A DNA stretch of 64,000 nucleotides from positions 62,001-126,000 of the forward strand of contig NZ_LJHS01000002.1 in the NCBI RefSeq assembly GCF_001296045.1, written 5' to 3'. This document shows, one piece after another, positions 22,799 to 32,693 of the stretch. Made by a program: the position numbers and the translations under genes. Source of the stretch: Rhizobium sp. AAP43 (GTDB taxonomy: Bacteria > Pseudomonadota > Alphaproteobacteria > Rhizobiales > Rhizobiaceae). The notes beneath the pieces were generated by a model. That model worked only from the letters and a program-made list of their open reading frames with translations. It did no database searches and was not told the DNA's origin. Position 1 is the stretch's first letter. Every line of letters begins with the position of its first letter.

Positions 22799-24427
22799 AT
22801 GCAATCTATCATCGACAAGCTGACAAGCGCGGCTGCTGCCACCCATGCCGAAGACCTGCGCGCGGCTTTCGCCGCCGATCCCGGACGGTTTTCGCGGTTT
22901 TCCGCATCGCTCGATGATCTGCTGATGGATTATTCCAAATGCGCGGTGAACGACGAAGTGCTCGACCTGCTGGAGGAACTTCTGCAGGCCGCCGGCGTGG
23001 CCGACAAGCGCGACGCCATGTTTGCCGGCGAACCGATCAACTTCACCGAAGGCCGCGCCGTTCTGCATACGGCACTGCGCAATCGCTCCAACCGCCCGGT
23101 GATGGTCGATGGCCAGGACGTGATGCCCGACGTCAATGGCGTGCTCGCGGCCATGGGTACGTTCGCCGAGGGTATCCGCTCGGGCGCGATCAAAGGCGCG
23201 ACCGGTAAGGCAATTACCGACGTGGTCAATATCGGCATTGGCGGCTCTGACCTTGGGCCTGTTATGGCAACCCTGGCGCTCGCCCCCTTCCATGACGGCC
23301 CGAATGCGCATTTCGTCTCCAATATCGATGGCGCGCATATCGCCGACACGCTGAAGACGCTCAACGCCGAGACCACCCTTTTCATCGCTGCATCCAAGAC
23401 CTTCACGACCATCGAGACGATGACGAATGCGCAGACGGCGCGCAAATTCATTGCAGACACTTTGGGCGAGGCCGCCGTCGGGCATCATTTCTGCGCCGTC
23501 TCAACCGCGCTCGACAAGGTCGCTGCCTTTGGTATCGACCAGTCCCGCGTCTTCGGCTTCTGGGATTGGGTCGGCGGACGTTATTCCATCTGGTCGGCGA
23601 TCGGCCTGCCGCTGATGATCGCGGTCGGACCGGAAAACTTTGGCCAGTTTCTCGACGGCGCGCATGCGATGGACGAGCATTTCCGCACCGCCCCATTCCG
23701 CACCAACCTGCCGATGTTGCTCGGCGCGCTCGGCGCCTATCATCGCAAGGCCCTGAACTATCCAACGCGGGCGATCCTGCCCTATGACCAGCGCCTGTCG
23801 CGGTTCCCGGCCTATCTGCAGCAGCTCGATATGGAATCAAACGGCAAGAGCGTCACCATCGACGGCAAGCCGGTTCAGGGTGCCTCGGGCCCCGTCGTCT
23901 GGGGCGAGCCCGGCACCAATGGCCAGCACGCCTTCTACCAGCTGATCCACCAGGGCACGAGCGTGATCCCGGCCGAGTTCCTGATCGCCGCCAATGGCTT
24001 CGAGCCGGAACTGCGCCACCAGCACGAACTCCTGATCGCCAATTGCCTGGCGCAGTCGGAAGCGCTGATGAAGGGCCGCACACTTGCAGAAGCCAAGAGC
24101 CAGCTGACGGCGAAGGGCGTGCCCGACGAAGAGGCAGATTTCCTCGCGCCGCACCGCGTGTTTTCCGGCAACCGCCCATCGATCACCTTCGTCTATGAGC
24201 AACTGACGCCCTTCCGCCTTGGCAGCCTGATCGCGCTCTACGAACACCGTGTCTTCGTTGAAGGCGTGATCTTCCGGATCAACTCGTTTGACCAGTGGGG
24301 CGTGGAACTCGGCAAGGAACTGGCGACGGGGCTGTTGCCGGTGGTGCAGGGCAAGGTTGCTGCGACCGGGCATGACAGCTCGACAGTCGGGCTGATCTCG
24401 GCGCTGGCGGAGCGGCGACAGGGTTAA
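22799..24427 (+). CDS. pgi: Glucose-6-phosphate isomerase
   Basis: 542 residues, usual for Pgi. It interconverts glucose 6-phosphate and fructose 6-phosphate. Signature stretches are present: [14 protein letters not shown] near residue 143, [16 protein letters not shown] near 254, and the C-terminal [18 protein letters not shown]. No strong ribosome site is seen before the ATG. It converges with the fructokinase gene over a shared terminator; together they connect fructose taken up by the Frc system with the hexose phosphate pool. Confidence 0.97.
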   Translation: MQSIIDKLTSAAAATHAEDLRAAFAADPGRFSRFSASLDDLLMDYSKCAVNDEVLDLLEELLQAAGVADKRDAMFAGEPINFTEGRAVLHTALRNRSNRPVMVDGQDVMPDVNGVLAAMGTFAEGIRSGAIKGATGKAITDVVNIGIGGSDLGPVMATLALAPFHDGPNAHFVSNIDGAHIADTLKTLNAETTLFIAASKTFTTIETMTNAQTARKFIADTLGEAAVGHHFCAVSTALDKVAAFGIDQSRVFGFWDWVGGRYSIWSAIGLPLMIAVGPENFGQFLDGAHAMDEHFRTAPFRTNLPMLLGALGAYHRKALNYPTRAILPYDQRLSRFPAYLQQLDMESNGKSVTIDGKPVQGASGPVVWGEPGTNGQHAFYQLIHQGTSVIPAEFLIAANGFEPELRHQHELLIANCLAQSEALMKGRTLAEAKSQLTAKGVPDEEADFLAPHRVFSGNRPSITFVYEQLTPFRLGSLIALYEHRVFVEGVIFRINSFDQWGVELGKELATGLLPVVQGKVAATGHDSSTVGLISALAERRQG

Positions 24428-24455
24428 GCTGTTGCCAAGTGTGAGCACATCAACA

Positions 24456-24480
24456 AAAGGCCGGGAAGTTCCCGGCCTTT
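24456..24480. terminator. Bidirectional terminator between pgi and fructokinase
   Basis: AAAGGCCGGG / CCCGGCCTTT arms around AAGTT, with T-tracts readable from both strands. It sits between the two convergent genes. Confidence 0.85.
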
Positions 24481-24507
24481 TTCGTTTACCACCATTGAAG
24501 GCTTAAC

Positions 24508-25434
24508 TCAGAACCCGATCTCGGCCGCCGTCGGCGGGTTGGCCCCTGCCCGCGACACCGTCACGGCCGCAGCCTTCGCCCCGACCGTCAGCGCCTCGCG
24601 CACAGCCTCTTCCGACAGCGTCGCGACCTTCTCCTTGGTCAGCAATCCCTGACGCTTCAGAGACGCCAGAATGCCCGCGTCAAACGTGTCGCCTGCGCCG
24701 ACGGTGTCGACGACTTCGACCTTGTTCGAGGGGACCGAGACCTTGAAATTGCCGGTATAGGCGGTCGCACCTTCCGCGCCCTTGGTCAGCACAACGAGCT
24801 TGGCGCCGCGTGTCAGCCAGTAGGCGGCGCGTTCGTCCTGTGTGCCGGGGAGGTCGAACCAGTCGAGGTCTTCATCGGAGAATTTCAGGATGTCGGACAT
24901 GTCGGCCATCCGCGCGATGCGGGCCTGGTGGGCAGCCTTGTCCTTGATGAAGCCGGGGCGGATATTGGGGTCGAGCGAGATCACGCGGGTCTTGTGCTCG
25001 CGGGTCATCAGCGCCTCGTAGGTGGAGCCGCAGGGTTCCGGGATCAGGCTGATCGCCCCGAAATGCAGAGCCTCGCAGGTGTCGTCGAGGGTGGGCAGAT
25101 CGGCTTCGGTGATCATCCGGCCTGCCGTGTTCTCGTCATAGAAAGCATAGGATGCCTGGCCATTGGTCAGCTTGACCAACGCGATCGTGCAGGGGCGCGA
25201 AAGCGTGGCGCAATAGCTGTAATCGACGCCCGAGGATTTCAGCGTGTCACGCAGGATGTCGCCCAGCATGTCGTCAGAGAGGCCGGTGAAGAAGCCCGTT
25301 TCGATGCCCAAGCGTCCAAGTGCAATCGCGGTGTTGAAGATCGCGCCACCGGCATAGGGCGAAAAGGCGCGCTCGCCGAGCGTGGTTTCGCGTGGCAACA
25401 TGTCAATCAGCGCTTCGCCGCAACACAGGATCAT
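24508..25434 (-). CDS. frk: PfkB-family fructokinase
   Basis: The ATG at 25434 follows GGGAGGTCGAG and gives a 308-residue protein starting MILCCGEALIDMLPRE, the usual length and start of the family; a longer frame to 25551 overlaps pyrE. PfkB signatures: GGAIFNTAIALGRLG with the substrate-binding Gly pair, and DTVGAGDTFDAGILASL near residue 243 with the catalytic Asp. It phosphorylates fructose to fructose 6-phosphate. The fructose transporter frcBCA is 10 kb away, and pgi is the convergent neighbour. Confidence 0.9.
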   Translation of the reverse strand: MILCCGEALIDMLPRETTLGERAFSPYAGGAIFNTAIALGRLGIETGFFTGLSDDMLGDILRDTLKSSGVDYSYCATLSRPCTIALVKLTNGQASYAFYDENTAGRMITEADLPTLDDTCEALHFGAISLIPEPCGSTYEALMTREHKTRVISLDPNIRPGFIKDKAAHQARIARMADMSDILKFSDEDLDWFDLPGTQDERAAYWLTRGAKLVVLTKGAEGATAYTGNFKVSVPSNKVEVVDTVGAGDTFDAGILASLKRQGLLTKEKVATLSEEAVREALTVGAKAAAVTVSRAGANPPTAAEIGF

Positions 25435-25511
25435 CTCGACCTCCCAGTCATCTGTTTCAATCGATTTAAACCAAGTCGCATCAGATTTCCAGTGCGACAG
25501 CGAGCATTTGC

Positions 25512-26204
25512 TCAGGCGAGAGACGAAATCCCACCATTGCGGCCCGACCATTCGAGCGGCGCATCAAGGAAGGCCTCGACTTCCGACAGGGTCTTTTCGT
25601 CGAACAGTTTTTGCTCGCGAGCGACGGCAAGCACGTTCCGCCATGTGGCAATGTAGTGCAGCTTCACCTTGCCATCGTCAAAGCGCTGCCGAGCCTCGGG
25701 GAAGATGCCGTAGAAGAACAGTGCGATGCCGTGATCGACAACGCCGCCGGCAGCGCGGATGGCATCGATGAACTTGAACATGCTGCCGCCGGCTGTCGTC
25801 AGGTCCTCGATCACGAGAACGCGCGAACCTTCCGGCATATTGCCCTCTATCTGGGCATTGCGACCATGGCCCTTGGGGGCCTTGCGCACATAGATCATTG
25901 GCAGGCCGAGACGATCGGCGAGCAGGGCTGCGAAGGGAATACCCGCCGTTTCGCCACCGGCGATGCAATCAAACTGCTCGAAGCCGGCATTGCGCATCAA
26001 GGTCGCGGCGGCAAAATCCATGACGGTGGAGCGCACGCGCGGATAAGACAGAAGCTTGCGGCAATCGATATAGACCGGGCTCTTCATGCCGGAGGAGAGC
26101 TTGTAGGGTTCGGCTGCATTAAAATGCACCGCCTTGATCTCCCAGAGCATCTTCGCCACGAGATCTGCCTGGACGGCGGGGTCTGTGAAGGAAATCCGGG
26201 TCAT
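25512..26204 (-). CDS. pyrE: Orotate phosphoribosyltransferase
   Basis: 230 residues. It transfers phosphoribose from PRPP to orotate in UMP synthesis. The PRPP loop [21 protein letters not shown] is complete, and the dimer-loop residues [15 protein letters not shown], which contact PRPP, are present. This longer type (about 230 rather than 213 residues) is common in Rhizobiales. It is followed on the same strand by fructokinase with 77 bp between; pyrC lies 2 kb away on the same strand but separately transcribed. Confidence 0.95.
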   Translation of the reverse strand: MTRISFTDPAVQADLVAKMLWEIKAVHFNAAEPYKLSSGMKSPVYIDCRKLLSYPRVRSTVMDFAAATLMRNAGFEQFDCIAGGETAGIPFAALLADRLGLPMIYVRKAPKGHGRNAQIEGNMPEGSRVLVIEDLTTAGGSMFKFIDAIRAAGGVVDHGIALFFYGIFPEARQRFDDGKVKLHYIATWRNVLAVAREQKLFDEKTLSEVEAFLDAPLEWSGRNGGISSLA

Positions 26205-26383
26205 CGCTTGCTCCTATCGGTCACGGTCCAAGCGCAATAGCAGCAAGCGGTGAAACTGACCAGAGTTTGCGGGCGCTTCCAGCATTGTTGTGCGGGCCGA
26301 CACACAGCCCATATGCGCCATGGAACAATCGCGGTCTTCAGGGTTTTACCCGGCGCTTGCGATTACAGGAAGGTCAATCGAAC

Positions 26384-26539
26384 ATGGACAACTATCTCGT
26401 CATTCAGCCGCTCGTCGCCCTGATCGCCGGCGTGCTGATCCTCGTCATGCCGCGCCTGCTCAACTATGTGGTTGCCATCTATCTGATCATTGTCGGCCTG
26501 ACGGGTCTCTGGCCGCAGTTGTCGACGATGACACCCTGA
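26384..26539 (+). CDS. DUF3096 small membrane protein
   Basis: A 51-residue protein starting at ATG 26384 after AGGAAGG. It has two short hydrophobic helices (LVALIAGVLILVMPRLL and VVAIYLIIVGLTGLW), the typical form of DUF3096. Function unknown; such proteins are often stress-linked. A GGAAC-N16-GTTT stretch at about 26322 resembles an EcfG promoter but with one base less spacing. Confidence 0.8.
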   Translation: MDNYLVIQPLVALIAGVLILVMPRLLNYVVAIYLIIVGLTGLWPQLSTMTP

Positions 26540-26544
26540 CACAG

Positions 26545-26572
26545 ATGAGGCCCGCATTGCTGCGGGCCTCAT
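26545..26572. terminator. Hairpin between convergent genes
   Basis: ATGAGGCCCGCA / TGCGGGCCTCAT with a TTGC loop: 12-bp perfect arms just after the DUF3096 stop. No real T-tract, but placement suits transcription end for this gene and for the convergent secreted-protein gene. Confidence 0.6.
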
Positions 26573-26596
26573 GCATTCTAGCGTTCTGAAATCGAC

Positions 26597-27790
26597 TTAC
26601 TTGCTCTTTGGCAGTTCGCAATCCGGACGGAAGGTCTTCAGATACCAGACCGGACGGGCGCAGCTGTTCGATTCCTTGGTCATACGCACCTTCGTCGGAT
26701 TGGTCGTCGGGCTGGGCTGCGCCGGGGTAGTCGGGGCAGGCACAGTCGGAGCCGGTTCTGTTGGGACAGTCGGAGTCGGTTCTGCCGGTTCTGTCGGTTC
26801 TGTTGGAACAGCAGGTGTCGGGCCTGTAGGAGCTGTCGGGCCTGTGGGGGCTGTGGGCACAGTGGGCGTCGGGTCCGTTGGGACAGTGGGGGTCGGGTCC
26901 GTTGGCTCAACCGGGTCCGGCTTCGGATGGTGCGGCTTGTGTGGCTTGTCATGGCCATGGCCATGGCCGGGCTTAGTCTTGCCGGGACCCTTGCCAGGCT
27001 TTTCGCCGTGTTCCTTGCCAGGCTTGTGCTTGCCCTTACCGCGCGGCTTTTCGGCCTCGTGCTTTTTGCCCTTCTTGTCCCGCTCGCCCTTTACCTTGCC
27101 GTCACGCTCTTTCTTGCCGCCGCGCTCATTTGCGGGCTTCTCATCCTGCTTGACGTCGGGACGAGCCTGGTCTTCTTCAGTTGAGCGGGGTTTGTCGCCG
27201 GTGGTTGGCTGCGGCCGTTCGTCGTCATTCTTCTTGTCTTCGCCGCCATTCTGTTCGCGCTCAGAAGGCTTGCTTGCCTCTTCTTCGTCACGCTCCTTGG
27301 GTGAAGCGTCGTTGCCGCGACTTGCGTTGGTATTCTCGTTGCTGCCGGCGTCATTCCCGCTATCGGCCTTTTCCTTGGCCTTGCCATCATTCTGGTTCTC
27401 GGACTGTTCCTCAGAAACGTCCTTTGTCTTATCGGCAGACTTTTCTTCGTTCTTTCCGCCGGTCCTGTCGTCGGAGCTCTTCTCCTTCGACGTCTTGTCG
27501 CCAGATTTTTCTTCGCTCTTTTCGTTCTTCTGACCACCAACATCGGTATCGCGCTCGTTATCGCGTCCCTGCTGCTGGTTGCCGTCCTTCGAGCGATCGT
27601 TGTTGCTGTTGGAGTTGCTACGCTCGCTTTGGTTCTGCGGCGCCGCATAGGCAATCGAACCAGACAGAACGGTCGGCAATCCAACCGAGGTAGATGCGAA
27701 CAGTGCCGAAAGCAAAACTACTGCGCTCTTGTTAACACTTTTCGAGAAAAGGTTAATGCCGCCACCGGATGTATTCTTGGAAGTACGCAC
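26597..27790 (-). CDS. Secreted low-complexity protein with Pro-Thr repeats
   Basis: A GTG at 27790 with GAGGAG 8 nt upstream is preferred over a GTG at 27805. Of about 397 residues, the first 45 form a long signal peptide (AVVLLSALFASTSVGLPTVL, cleavage near AYAAP). Next come about 170 residues of Lys/Glu/Asp/Asn/Ser-rich sequence, a basic Gly/Lys/His part (GKGPGKTKPGHGHGHDKPHK), then PTDPTPTV-type repeats. The end, SCARPVWYLKTFRPDCEL, has two Cys and looks folded. The make-up suggests an extended cell-surface or periplasmic protein, perhaps binding cations or polymers. No enzyme motif. The AT-rich DNA at 27840-27960 is probably its promoter region. Confidence 0.75.
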   Translation of the reverse strand: MRTSKNTSGGGINLFSKSVNKSAVVLLSALFASTSVGLPTVLSGSIAYAAPQNQSERSNSNSNNDRSKDGNQQQGRDNERDTDVGGQKNEKSEEKSGDKTSKEKSSDDRTGGKNEEKSADKTKDVSEEQSENQNDGKAKEKADSGNDAGSNENTNASRGNDASPKERDEEEASKPSEREQNGGEDKKNDDERPQPTTGDKPRSTEEDQARPDVKQDEKPANERGGKKERDGKVKGERDKKGKKHEAEKPRGKGKHKPGKEHGEKPGKGPGKTKPGHGHGHDKPHKPHHPKPDPVEPTDPTPTVPTDPTPTVPTAPTGPTAPTGPTPAVPTEPTEPAEPTPTVPTEPAPTVPAPTTPAQPSPTTNPTKVRMTKESNSCARPVWYLKTFRPDCELPKSK

Positions 27791-27805
27791 TACAGAACTC
27801 CTCAC

Positions 27806-28220
27806 AAAACTTTTCGACGACCACTTCGCCCTTGAGGAGATGTATATTCACGGAATTACTTTATTGAAACTGAAAATTTACAAATTCTAAACCATAGTAA
27901 ATTTAACCAAATTCGTTCAGAAATCTATTTTTATTAAAAATTTAGGAATTAATACTATAATTATTGAGGGGCATTAAAAGCTCGACGCCCGCGCGCGCCT
28001 TCCGGCGGAAGCATACTTTAGGATTCTCTATTATTTTCAGGGAGATGAGGGGCGGCGGCTATTGGCCCACCGTCGCCAGGCGTGAGCGACGATCATGGAG
28101 TTCGCTCTCGAACTGCTCCGCCATCGGCATCGGTCTCGCGCATAGGATAGTCTGCCAGACACACAAATCGCCGCCGTCGGGGGACGTGCGGCGATCATGG
28201 ACGAAAAGATGCAGGTGAGG
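27806..28220. other. AT-rich intergenic region
   Basis: 415 bp between pyrC and the secreted-protein gene. Positions 27840-27965 are strongly AT-rich with runs of A and T, unlike the surrounding GC-rich DNA. A hairpin ATCGCCGC / GCGGCGAT (28167-28195) lies after pyrC. No credible gene was seen. Confidence 0.5.
28167..28195 (-). terminator. Hairpin downstream of pyrC
   Basis: Perfect 8-bp arms with a 13-nt loop, 26 bp after the pyrC stop. The minus strand continues TTGTGTG, so only a weak terminator. Confidence 0.35.
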
Positions 28221-29258
28221 TCAGACAACATCCCAATAGAGCGGGAACATCGGATCGAAGACGGTGACCGTGCCTGCACCCGTGACAATCTTTGTCGGAA
28301 ACTCGACCGGTTCTTCACGTCGAACAAGGGTGACCGTCTCATCGTTCGGGAGCAGTCCATACCAGGCGGGACCGTTCAGCGAAGTAAAGGCTTCAAGCTT
28401 GTCGAGCGCCTCGTCCTGCTCGAAGACATGGGCAAGGCAGCTCATGGTGTTGATCGAGGTATAGATGCCGGCGCAGCCGCAGCCGCATTCCTTTAGCGGA
28501 TCGACATGGGGGGCGGAATCCGTGCCGAGGAAGAAACGGGCATCGCCGGACGTCGCCGCACTGCGCAGCGCCAGCCGGTGACTTTCGCGCTTGGCAACCG
28601 GCAGGCAGTAATAATGCGGGCGGATACCGCCGACAAGAATGGCGTTGCGGTTGATGATCAGGTGATGGGTGGTGATTGAGCCTGCAAGGTTTTTATCGGC
28701 AGACCGAATATAATCGATCCCGTCAGACGTGGTCACATGCTCCATCGTGATCTTGAGTTCAGGCAGACGCTTGCGCAGCGGGTCGAGCACGGTGTCGATG
28801 AAGACCTTCTCGCGGTCGAAGATATCGACCTCCGGCGTCGTTACCTCACCATGGACGCAAAGCGGCAAGCCGATCTTCGCCATGCGCTCCAGGACCGGCA
28901 TGGCCTTATCCATATCGCGGACGCCGCCATGGGAATTCGTGGTCGCACCTGCCGGGTAGAGCTTTACCGCCGTGATCAGGCCGGAGCGCTTGCCCTCCTC
29001 GACGTCGTCGGCATTGGTGTGCTCGGTAAGGTACAGCGTCATCAATGGTTCGAAGCGGTGGCCAGCCGGAATGGCATTGACGATCCGCTCGCGATAAGCT
29101 CGCGCATCCATCGTGGTGACGACCGGCGGCACGAGGTTCGGCATGATGATCGCACGACCAAAATGGCGGCTGGTGTCGCCGATTACACCCTCCAGCATCG
29201 CGCCATCGCGCAGATGCAGATGCCAGTCATCGGGGCGGCGGATGGTGAGTGAGCGCAT
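28221..29258 (-). CDS. pyrC: Dihydroorotase (class II)
   Basis: 345 residues, the usual length of the class II enzyme. It cyclises carbamoyl aspartate to dihydroorotate. The metal site is complete: [13 protein letters not shown] at residue 8, [13 protein letters not shown] with the Lys that is carboxylated, the two His in HVTTSDG and HHLIINRNA, and the Asp in GTDSAPH. It acts in the same pathway as pyrE. Not in an operon with its neighbours. Confidence 0.97.
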   Translation of the reverse strand: MRSLTIRRPDDWHLHLRDGAMLEGVIGDTSRHFGRAIIMPNLVPPVVTTMDARAYRERIVNAIPAGHRFEPLMTLYLTEHTNADDVEEGKRSGLITAVKLYPAGATTNSHGGVRDMDKAMPVLERMAKIGLPLCVHGEVTTPEVDIFDREKVFIDTVLDPLRKRLPELKITMEHVTTSDGIDYIRSADKNLAGSITTHHLIINRNAILVGGIRPHYYCLPVAKRESHRLALRSAATSGDARFFLGTDSAPHVDPLKECGCGCAGIYTSINTMSCLAHVFEQDEALDKLEAFTSLNGPAWYGLLPNDETVTLVRREEPVEFPTKIVTGAGTVTVFDPMFPLYWDVV

Positions 29259-29325
29259 GACAAGGGATCTCCGGCGGCTTTTGTTCGACCGGCCTTAGCA
29301 TGTTCACCGATGCGATCAAAGGCCA

Positions 29326-30411
29326 TCAGGCCACCCGGTCACCCGCAGTTTTCATCGCCTTCGCCGCCTCTTCCGCTTGCTCACGGCGGTCCTGCTCCAT
29401 GATGAGCCGGATGCGCGGCAATGCACGGCTGAATGCGGCGACACATTCCGGATCAAACTGCGTGCCGGCCCTTCCCAGGATGTGTTCTACCGTACGCTCG
29501 AAGGTCCATGCCGGCTTGTAGGGACGCTCCGTGGTCAGCGCATCGAAATTGTCCGCAATGCAGACAATTCGCCCTGACAGCGGAATAGCGGTACCTGCCA
29601 GGCGGTTCGGATACCCCTGCCCGTCCCAGCGTTCGTGATGGCTGACCGCAATTTCAGAAGCAAGCTGAAGCAGGGAGGAATGGGAGCGACCGAGAATTTC
29701 GCTGCCGATCTGCGCGTGGGCCTGCATCTGGCGGAACTCCGCTTCCGTCAAACGGCCCTGCTTGAGCAGGACCGTATCCGGCATCGCGACCTTGCCGACA
29801 TCATGCATGGGAGCGGCCAGCTTCATGTCATGGCAGAACTGCGACGGCAGGCCAAGCTCGATAGCGATTGCCTCGGAATAGGCCGCGACCCTGATCGTGT
29901 GGCGGGCCACATCCGGATCCTTGTAGTTTGCGGCCAGCGTCAGCCGGTAGATGATTTCCTGCTCGCGCTCGCGCAACTCGCCAACGGCTCGCTCCACTTC
30001 CCGCCTCAGCCATTCCGCCTGGTCGGCCAATTGGCGACGGGCGCGTGCGAGACTGACAATGTTGTGCATGCGGGCGTGGAATTCGACCGGGTCGATCGGC
30101 TTGGTCAGAAAATCAATCGCACCGGCATCGAGCGCCGCCATACGGGTCGTCATATCCTTGTCGGCAGTGATGAAGATCACCGGGATCTGCGCGTATTTGT
30201 CGAAGCGCACGATCTCCGTATAGAGTTCGACACCGTTATAGACCGGCATCTGGTAGTCGATGATGGCAATGTCGAATTCGAGATCGGGCAATGCTGACAG
30301 CACCGCATCCGGGCTCGAGAAGGGCAAGGCCTCGCAATTGTCGAGTTTTCCGACCAGTTTGGTCAGCAGCTTGAGGTTCGTGCCGTTGTCATCGACCAAC
30401 AGAATACGCAT
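29326..30411 (-). CDS. Response regulator with HD-GYP phosphodiesterase domain
   Basis: The ATG at 30411 after GGAGAAAG gives 361 residues. Residues 1-125 are a receiver (LLVDDNG; FDIAIIDYQMPVYNG holds the phosphorylated Asp; ITADKD; LTKPIDP). After a coiled linker, residues 165-345 are an HD-GYP domain: RHTIRVAAYSEAIAIELG, MHDVGKVAMPD, HHERWDGQGYP, ADNFDAL. HD-GYP enzymes hydrolyse cyclic di-GMP. It directly follows the hybrid kinase gene on the same strand and is its likely output, lowering c-di-GMP when phosphorylated. Confidence 0.93.
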   Translation of the reverse strand: MRILLVDDNGTNLKLLTKLVGKLDNCEALPFSSPDAVLSALPDLEFDIAIIDYQMPVYNGVELYTEIVRFDKYAQIPVIFITADKDMTTRMAALDAGAIDFLTKPIDPVEFHARMHNIVSLARARRQLADQAEWLRREVERAVGELREREQEIIYRLTLAANYKDPDVARHTIRVAAYSEAIAIELGLPSQFCHDMKLAAPMHDVGKVAMPDTVLLKQGRLTEAEFRQMQAHAQIGSEILGRSHSSLLQLASEIAVSHHERWDGQGYPNRLAGTAIPLSGRIVCIADNFDALTTERPYKPAWTFERTVEHILGRAGTQFDPECVAAFSRALPRIRLIMEQDRREQAEEAAKAMKTAGDRVA

Positions 30412-30428
30412 GGTGACTTTCTCCGTGC

Positions 30429-32693
30429 TCAAGCAACAAGCTTGAATTTAAGGGCGCGGATTTCCTCGCCCAGCGTTTCAATGTCTGCAGGTCCAGGAAG
30501 CGGGCTCCGCAGAGCATTCGCCTTTACAGCGAGATCGTTCAAGCCGACGTTATAGGCCGCGCCTTTGATGGTGTGCAGTGCCCGGTCGATCCGCTCAGCG
30601 TCCTTACCGGCCAGTGCCGCCTTCAGTTCTTCGAGCAGGTCCGTCGCATCATCAAAGAAGGATATGACGAGCTCCTGGAAGACATCGGCACCGAGGGCAT
30701 CGACGAGCTCGGTATAACGGGCGTCGTCCAGACCTTCGATGCCAAGACCCGGAAACCCGTCGATCGGCAAGACATTGGAGACATCGGGGTGCGGCAATTC
30801 CATAAAGACACTCTGTTCGGTCACAGTTTGAGATACGGGACGGTCGGTTCGACCGGTCGTGGCCTTGGCAATCATTTTCTTCAATCGATCCATGGTGACT
30901 GGTTTTGACTCGAACCCCGTCATCCCCGCTTCCAGGCATTTCCGCCGATCGTCGTCGGACGCGTTGGCAGTCATCGCGATGATCGGCGTCGCTGCTGAGG
31001 GGCCGCCTTCTGCAATGATACGGCGGGTCGATTCAATGCCATCCATCACAGGCATCTGCATGTCCATGAGGATCACGTCGAACTTGTTTTCCCGCGCGAT
31101 AGAAACAGCTTCGGCACCGTCATTGGCCACGACGACATCCTGTCCGAGCAGGGCAAGGAACCGGCAGGCGACGATCTGGTTCACCTTGTTGTCCTCGACC
31201 AGCAGGATCCGGCTGCGTTTCAAAGGCGCGTCCATCCCCGCACGCGTTGCAGCTGCGGCATTTTCCTGACGCTCGGCCACGGTCACGGGAAGTTCGAACC
31301 AGAAGATGCTTCCCACGCCGACGGTCGAGCTCATGCCCAGTTCACCGCCGAGCTTCTCCACGATCTGCTTGCAGATCGTCAGACCCAGTCCGGTACCGCC
31401 ATAGCGACGGCTGATCGAAGCATCGACCTGCGAGAAGGGTTTGAAGAGCTTGTCGAGACCAGCCTCGTCGATGCCAATACCGGTGTCTTCGACCTCGAAG
31501 CGGATCATCAACTTGCCTTCGCGATAGAAGTCTCGCAGACGCAGCGTGACGGTTCCCTGGTCGGTGAATTTGACAGCATTGGACAGCAGGTTGAGCAGAA
31601 CTTGGCGCAGGCGGGTCGGGTCTGTCTTGACATAGAGCTGACGCAGGGAGTCGGGCAGATCGAGAATGATCGCGTTGCCATGCTCGTCGGCGCGACCGCG
31701 AATGATGCTCGCCGTGGTTTCCGCCAGGCTTTCGATCTCGAATACGCGTTCCTCGATCTCGAGCTTGCCATGCTCGATCTTGGAAAAATCGAGGATCTCG
31801 TTGATGATTTCGAGCAGGGCTTCACCCGACGTCCGGATAGTCTTGACGCTTGAAAGAGCCTCGTCCGGAAGCTCGGTCAGCTCCAGCAGTTCCGACATTC
31901 CAAGGATGGCATTCAGCGGCGTCCGGATCTCATGCCCCATCGTCGCCATGAACTGCGACTTCGTGCGGTTGCCTGCATCTGCGGCTTCATACGCCTCAGT
32001 AAGCTTGGTCGCCATGTCCTGCAGTTCACGGCTGGCTTTGCGAACCGAGCGGAGCTGCCTGTTCAGTGTGATCACGAGGAAAATGACCGAGATCATCAGC
32101 AGACCGAGCATGACCGCAGAGGTTCGCTCCAGGCGCTGGATGTGGGTGGCAAGATCGGCGCGCTCGTTGCTGACGCGCATGTTGGTGTAAAGAAGAAACT
32201 CATCGGTCACGCGCCCGAGCCCTGTGAGCGAATGCTCAAGCTCGCCCAATTGCGCAACCGACGGCGTTTGTCCCGCGGCATAAGCATCAAACAGGTTTTG
32301 ATGACCGTGGATAACATTCCCCACCTGATCGATGAAGTTCCGGACCTTTCCGTCTTCACTGAAATAGGCGCCAAACTTCGTCTGGTCGATCAGGTTGATG
32401 CGGGAGTAGATGATGTCGTAGCGCAGCGAGAGCTCGTTGAGAGCGTCCGGCGTCGCTTCCCTGCCGCTCAGCCGAGCAAGCGAGTGGTTAATCTGCCGGA
32501 CCTCACGGTCGAGCTGGTATACGGACCAGATGGCGTTCTCGCGAACGCCATCTTCAAGAATCTTGTATTGGCGGGCAATGTCGATGACCAGCAGGATCAA
32601 GACCGCCAGGAGAACGGACGAGACGATCTGCAGAACCAGGGCTATACCGCCCCGATCCTTGGTCTTTCGAAGCATTGCGCCCACTGCAATCAC
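30429..32693 (-). CDS. Hybrid sensor histidine kinase (HK-REC-HPt)
   Basis: 754 residues from a GTG that overlaps the preceding stop (GTGA), with GAGG before it. Two membrane helices (about 16-40 and 190-212) enclose a helical periplasmic sensor region. The cytosolic part has HisKA with phospho-His in GHEIRTPLN (about residue 255), the ATPase N, G1 and G2 boxes (NLLSNAVKF, DTGIGI, GTGLGLTI), a receiver (LLVEDNK; VILMDMQMPVMDG) and a C-terminal HPt domain (ALHTIKGAAYN). It forms a complete phosphorelay. Coupling to the periplasmic protein upstream suggests that this protein supplies the ligand signal. Confidence 0.95.
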   Translation of the reverse strand: MIAVGAMLRKTKDRGGIALVLQIVSSVLLAVLILLVIDIARQYKILEDGVRENAIWSVYQLDREVRQINHSLARLSGREATPDALNELSLRYDIIYSRINLIDQTKFGAYFSEDGKVRNFIDQVGNVIHGHQNLFDAYAAGQTPSVAQLGELEHSLTGLGRVTDEFLLYTNMRVSNERADLATHIQRLERTSAVMLGLLMISVIFLVITLNRQLRSVRKASRELQDMATKLTEAYEAADAGNRTKSQFMATMGHEIRTPLNAILGMSELLELTELPDEALSSVKTIRTSGEALLEIINEILDFSKIEHGKLEIEERVFEIESLAETTASIIRGRADEHGNAIILDLPDSLRQLYVKTDPTRLRQVLLNLLSNAVKFTDQGTVTLRLRDFYREGKLMIRFEVEDTGIGIDEAGLDKLFKPFSQVDASISRRYGGTGLGLTICKQIVEKLGGELGMSSTVGVGSIFWFELPVTVAERQENAAAATRAGMDAPLKRSRILLVEDNKVNQIVACRFLALLGQDVVVANDGAEAVSIARENKFDVILMDMQMPVMDGIESTRRIIAEGGPSAATPIIAMTANASDDDRRKCLEAGMTGFESKPVTMDRLKKMIAKATTGRTDRPVSQTVTEQSVFMELPHPDVSNVLPIDGFPGLGIEGLDDARYTELVDALGADVFQELVISFFDDATDLLEELKAALAGKDAERIDRALHTIKGAAYNVGLNDLAVKANALRSPLPGPADIETLGEEIRALKFKLVA

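Noticed and set aside
26571..27533. 320-codon plus-strand frame with Gly/Val and Ser/Phe repeats
   Set aside because: Antisense shadow of the low-complexity secreted protein.
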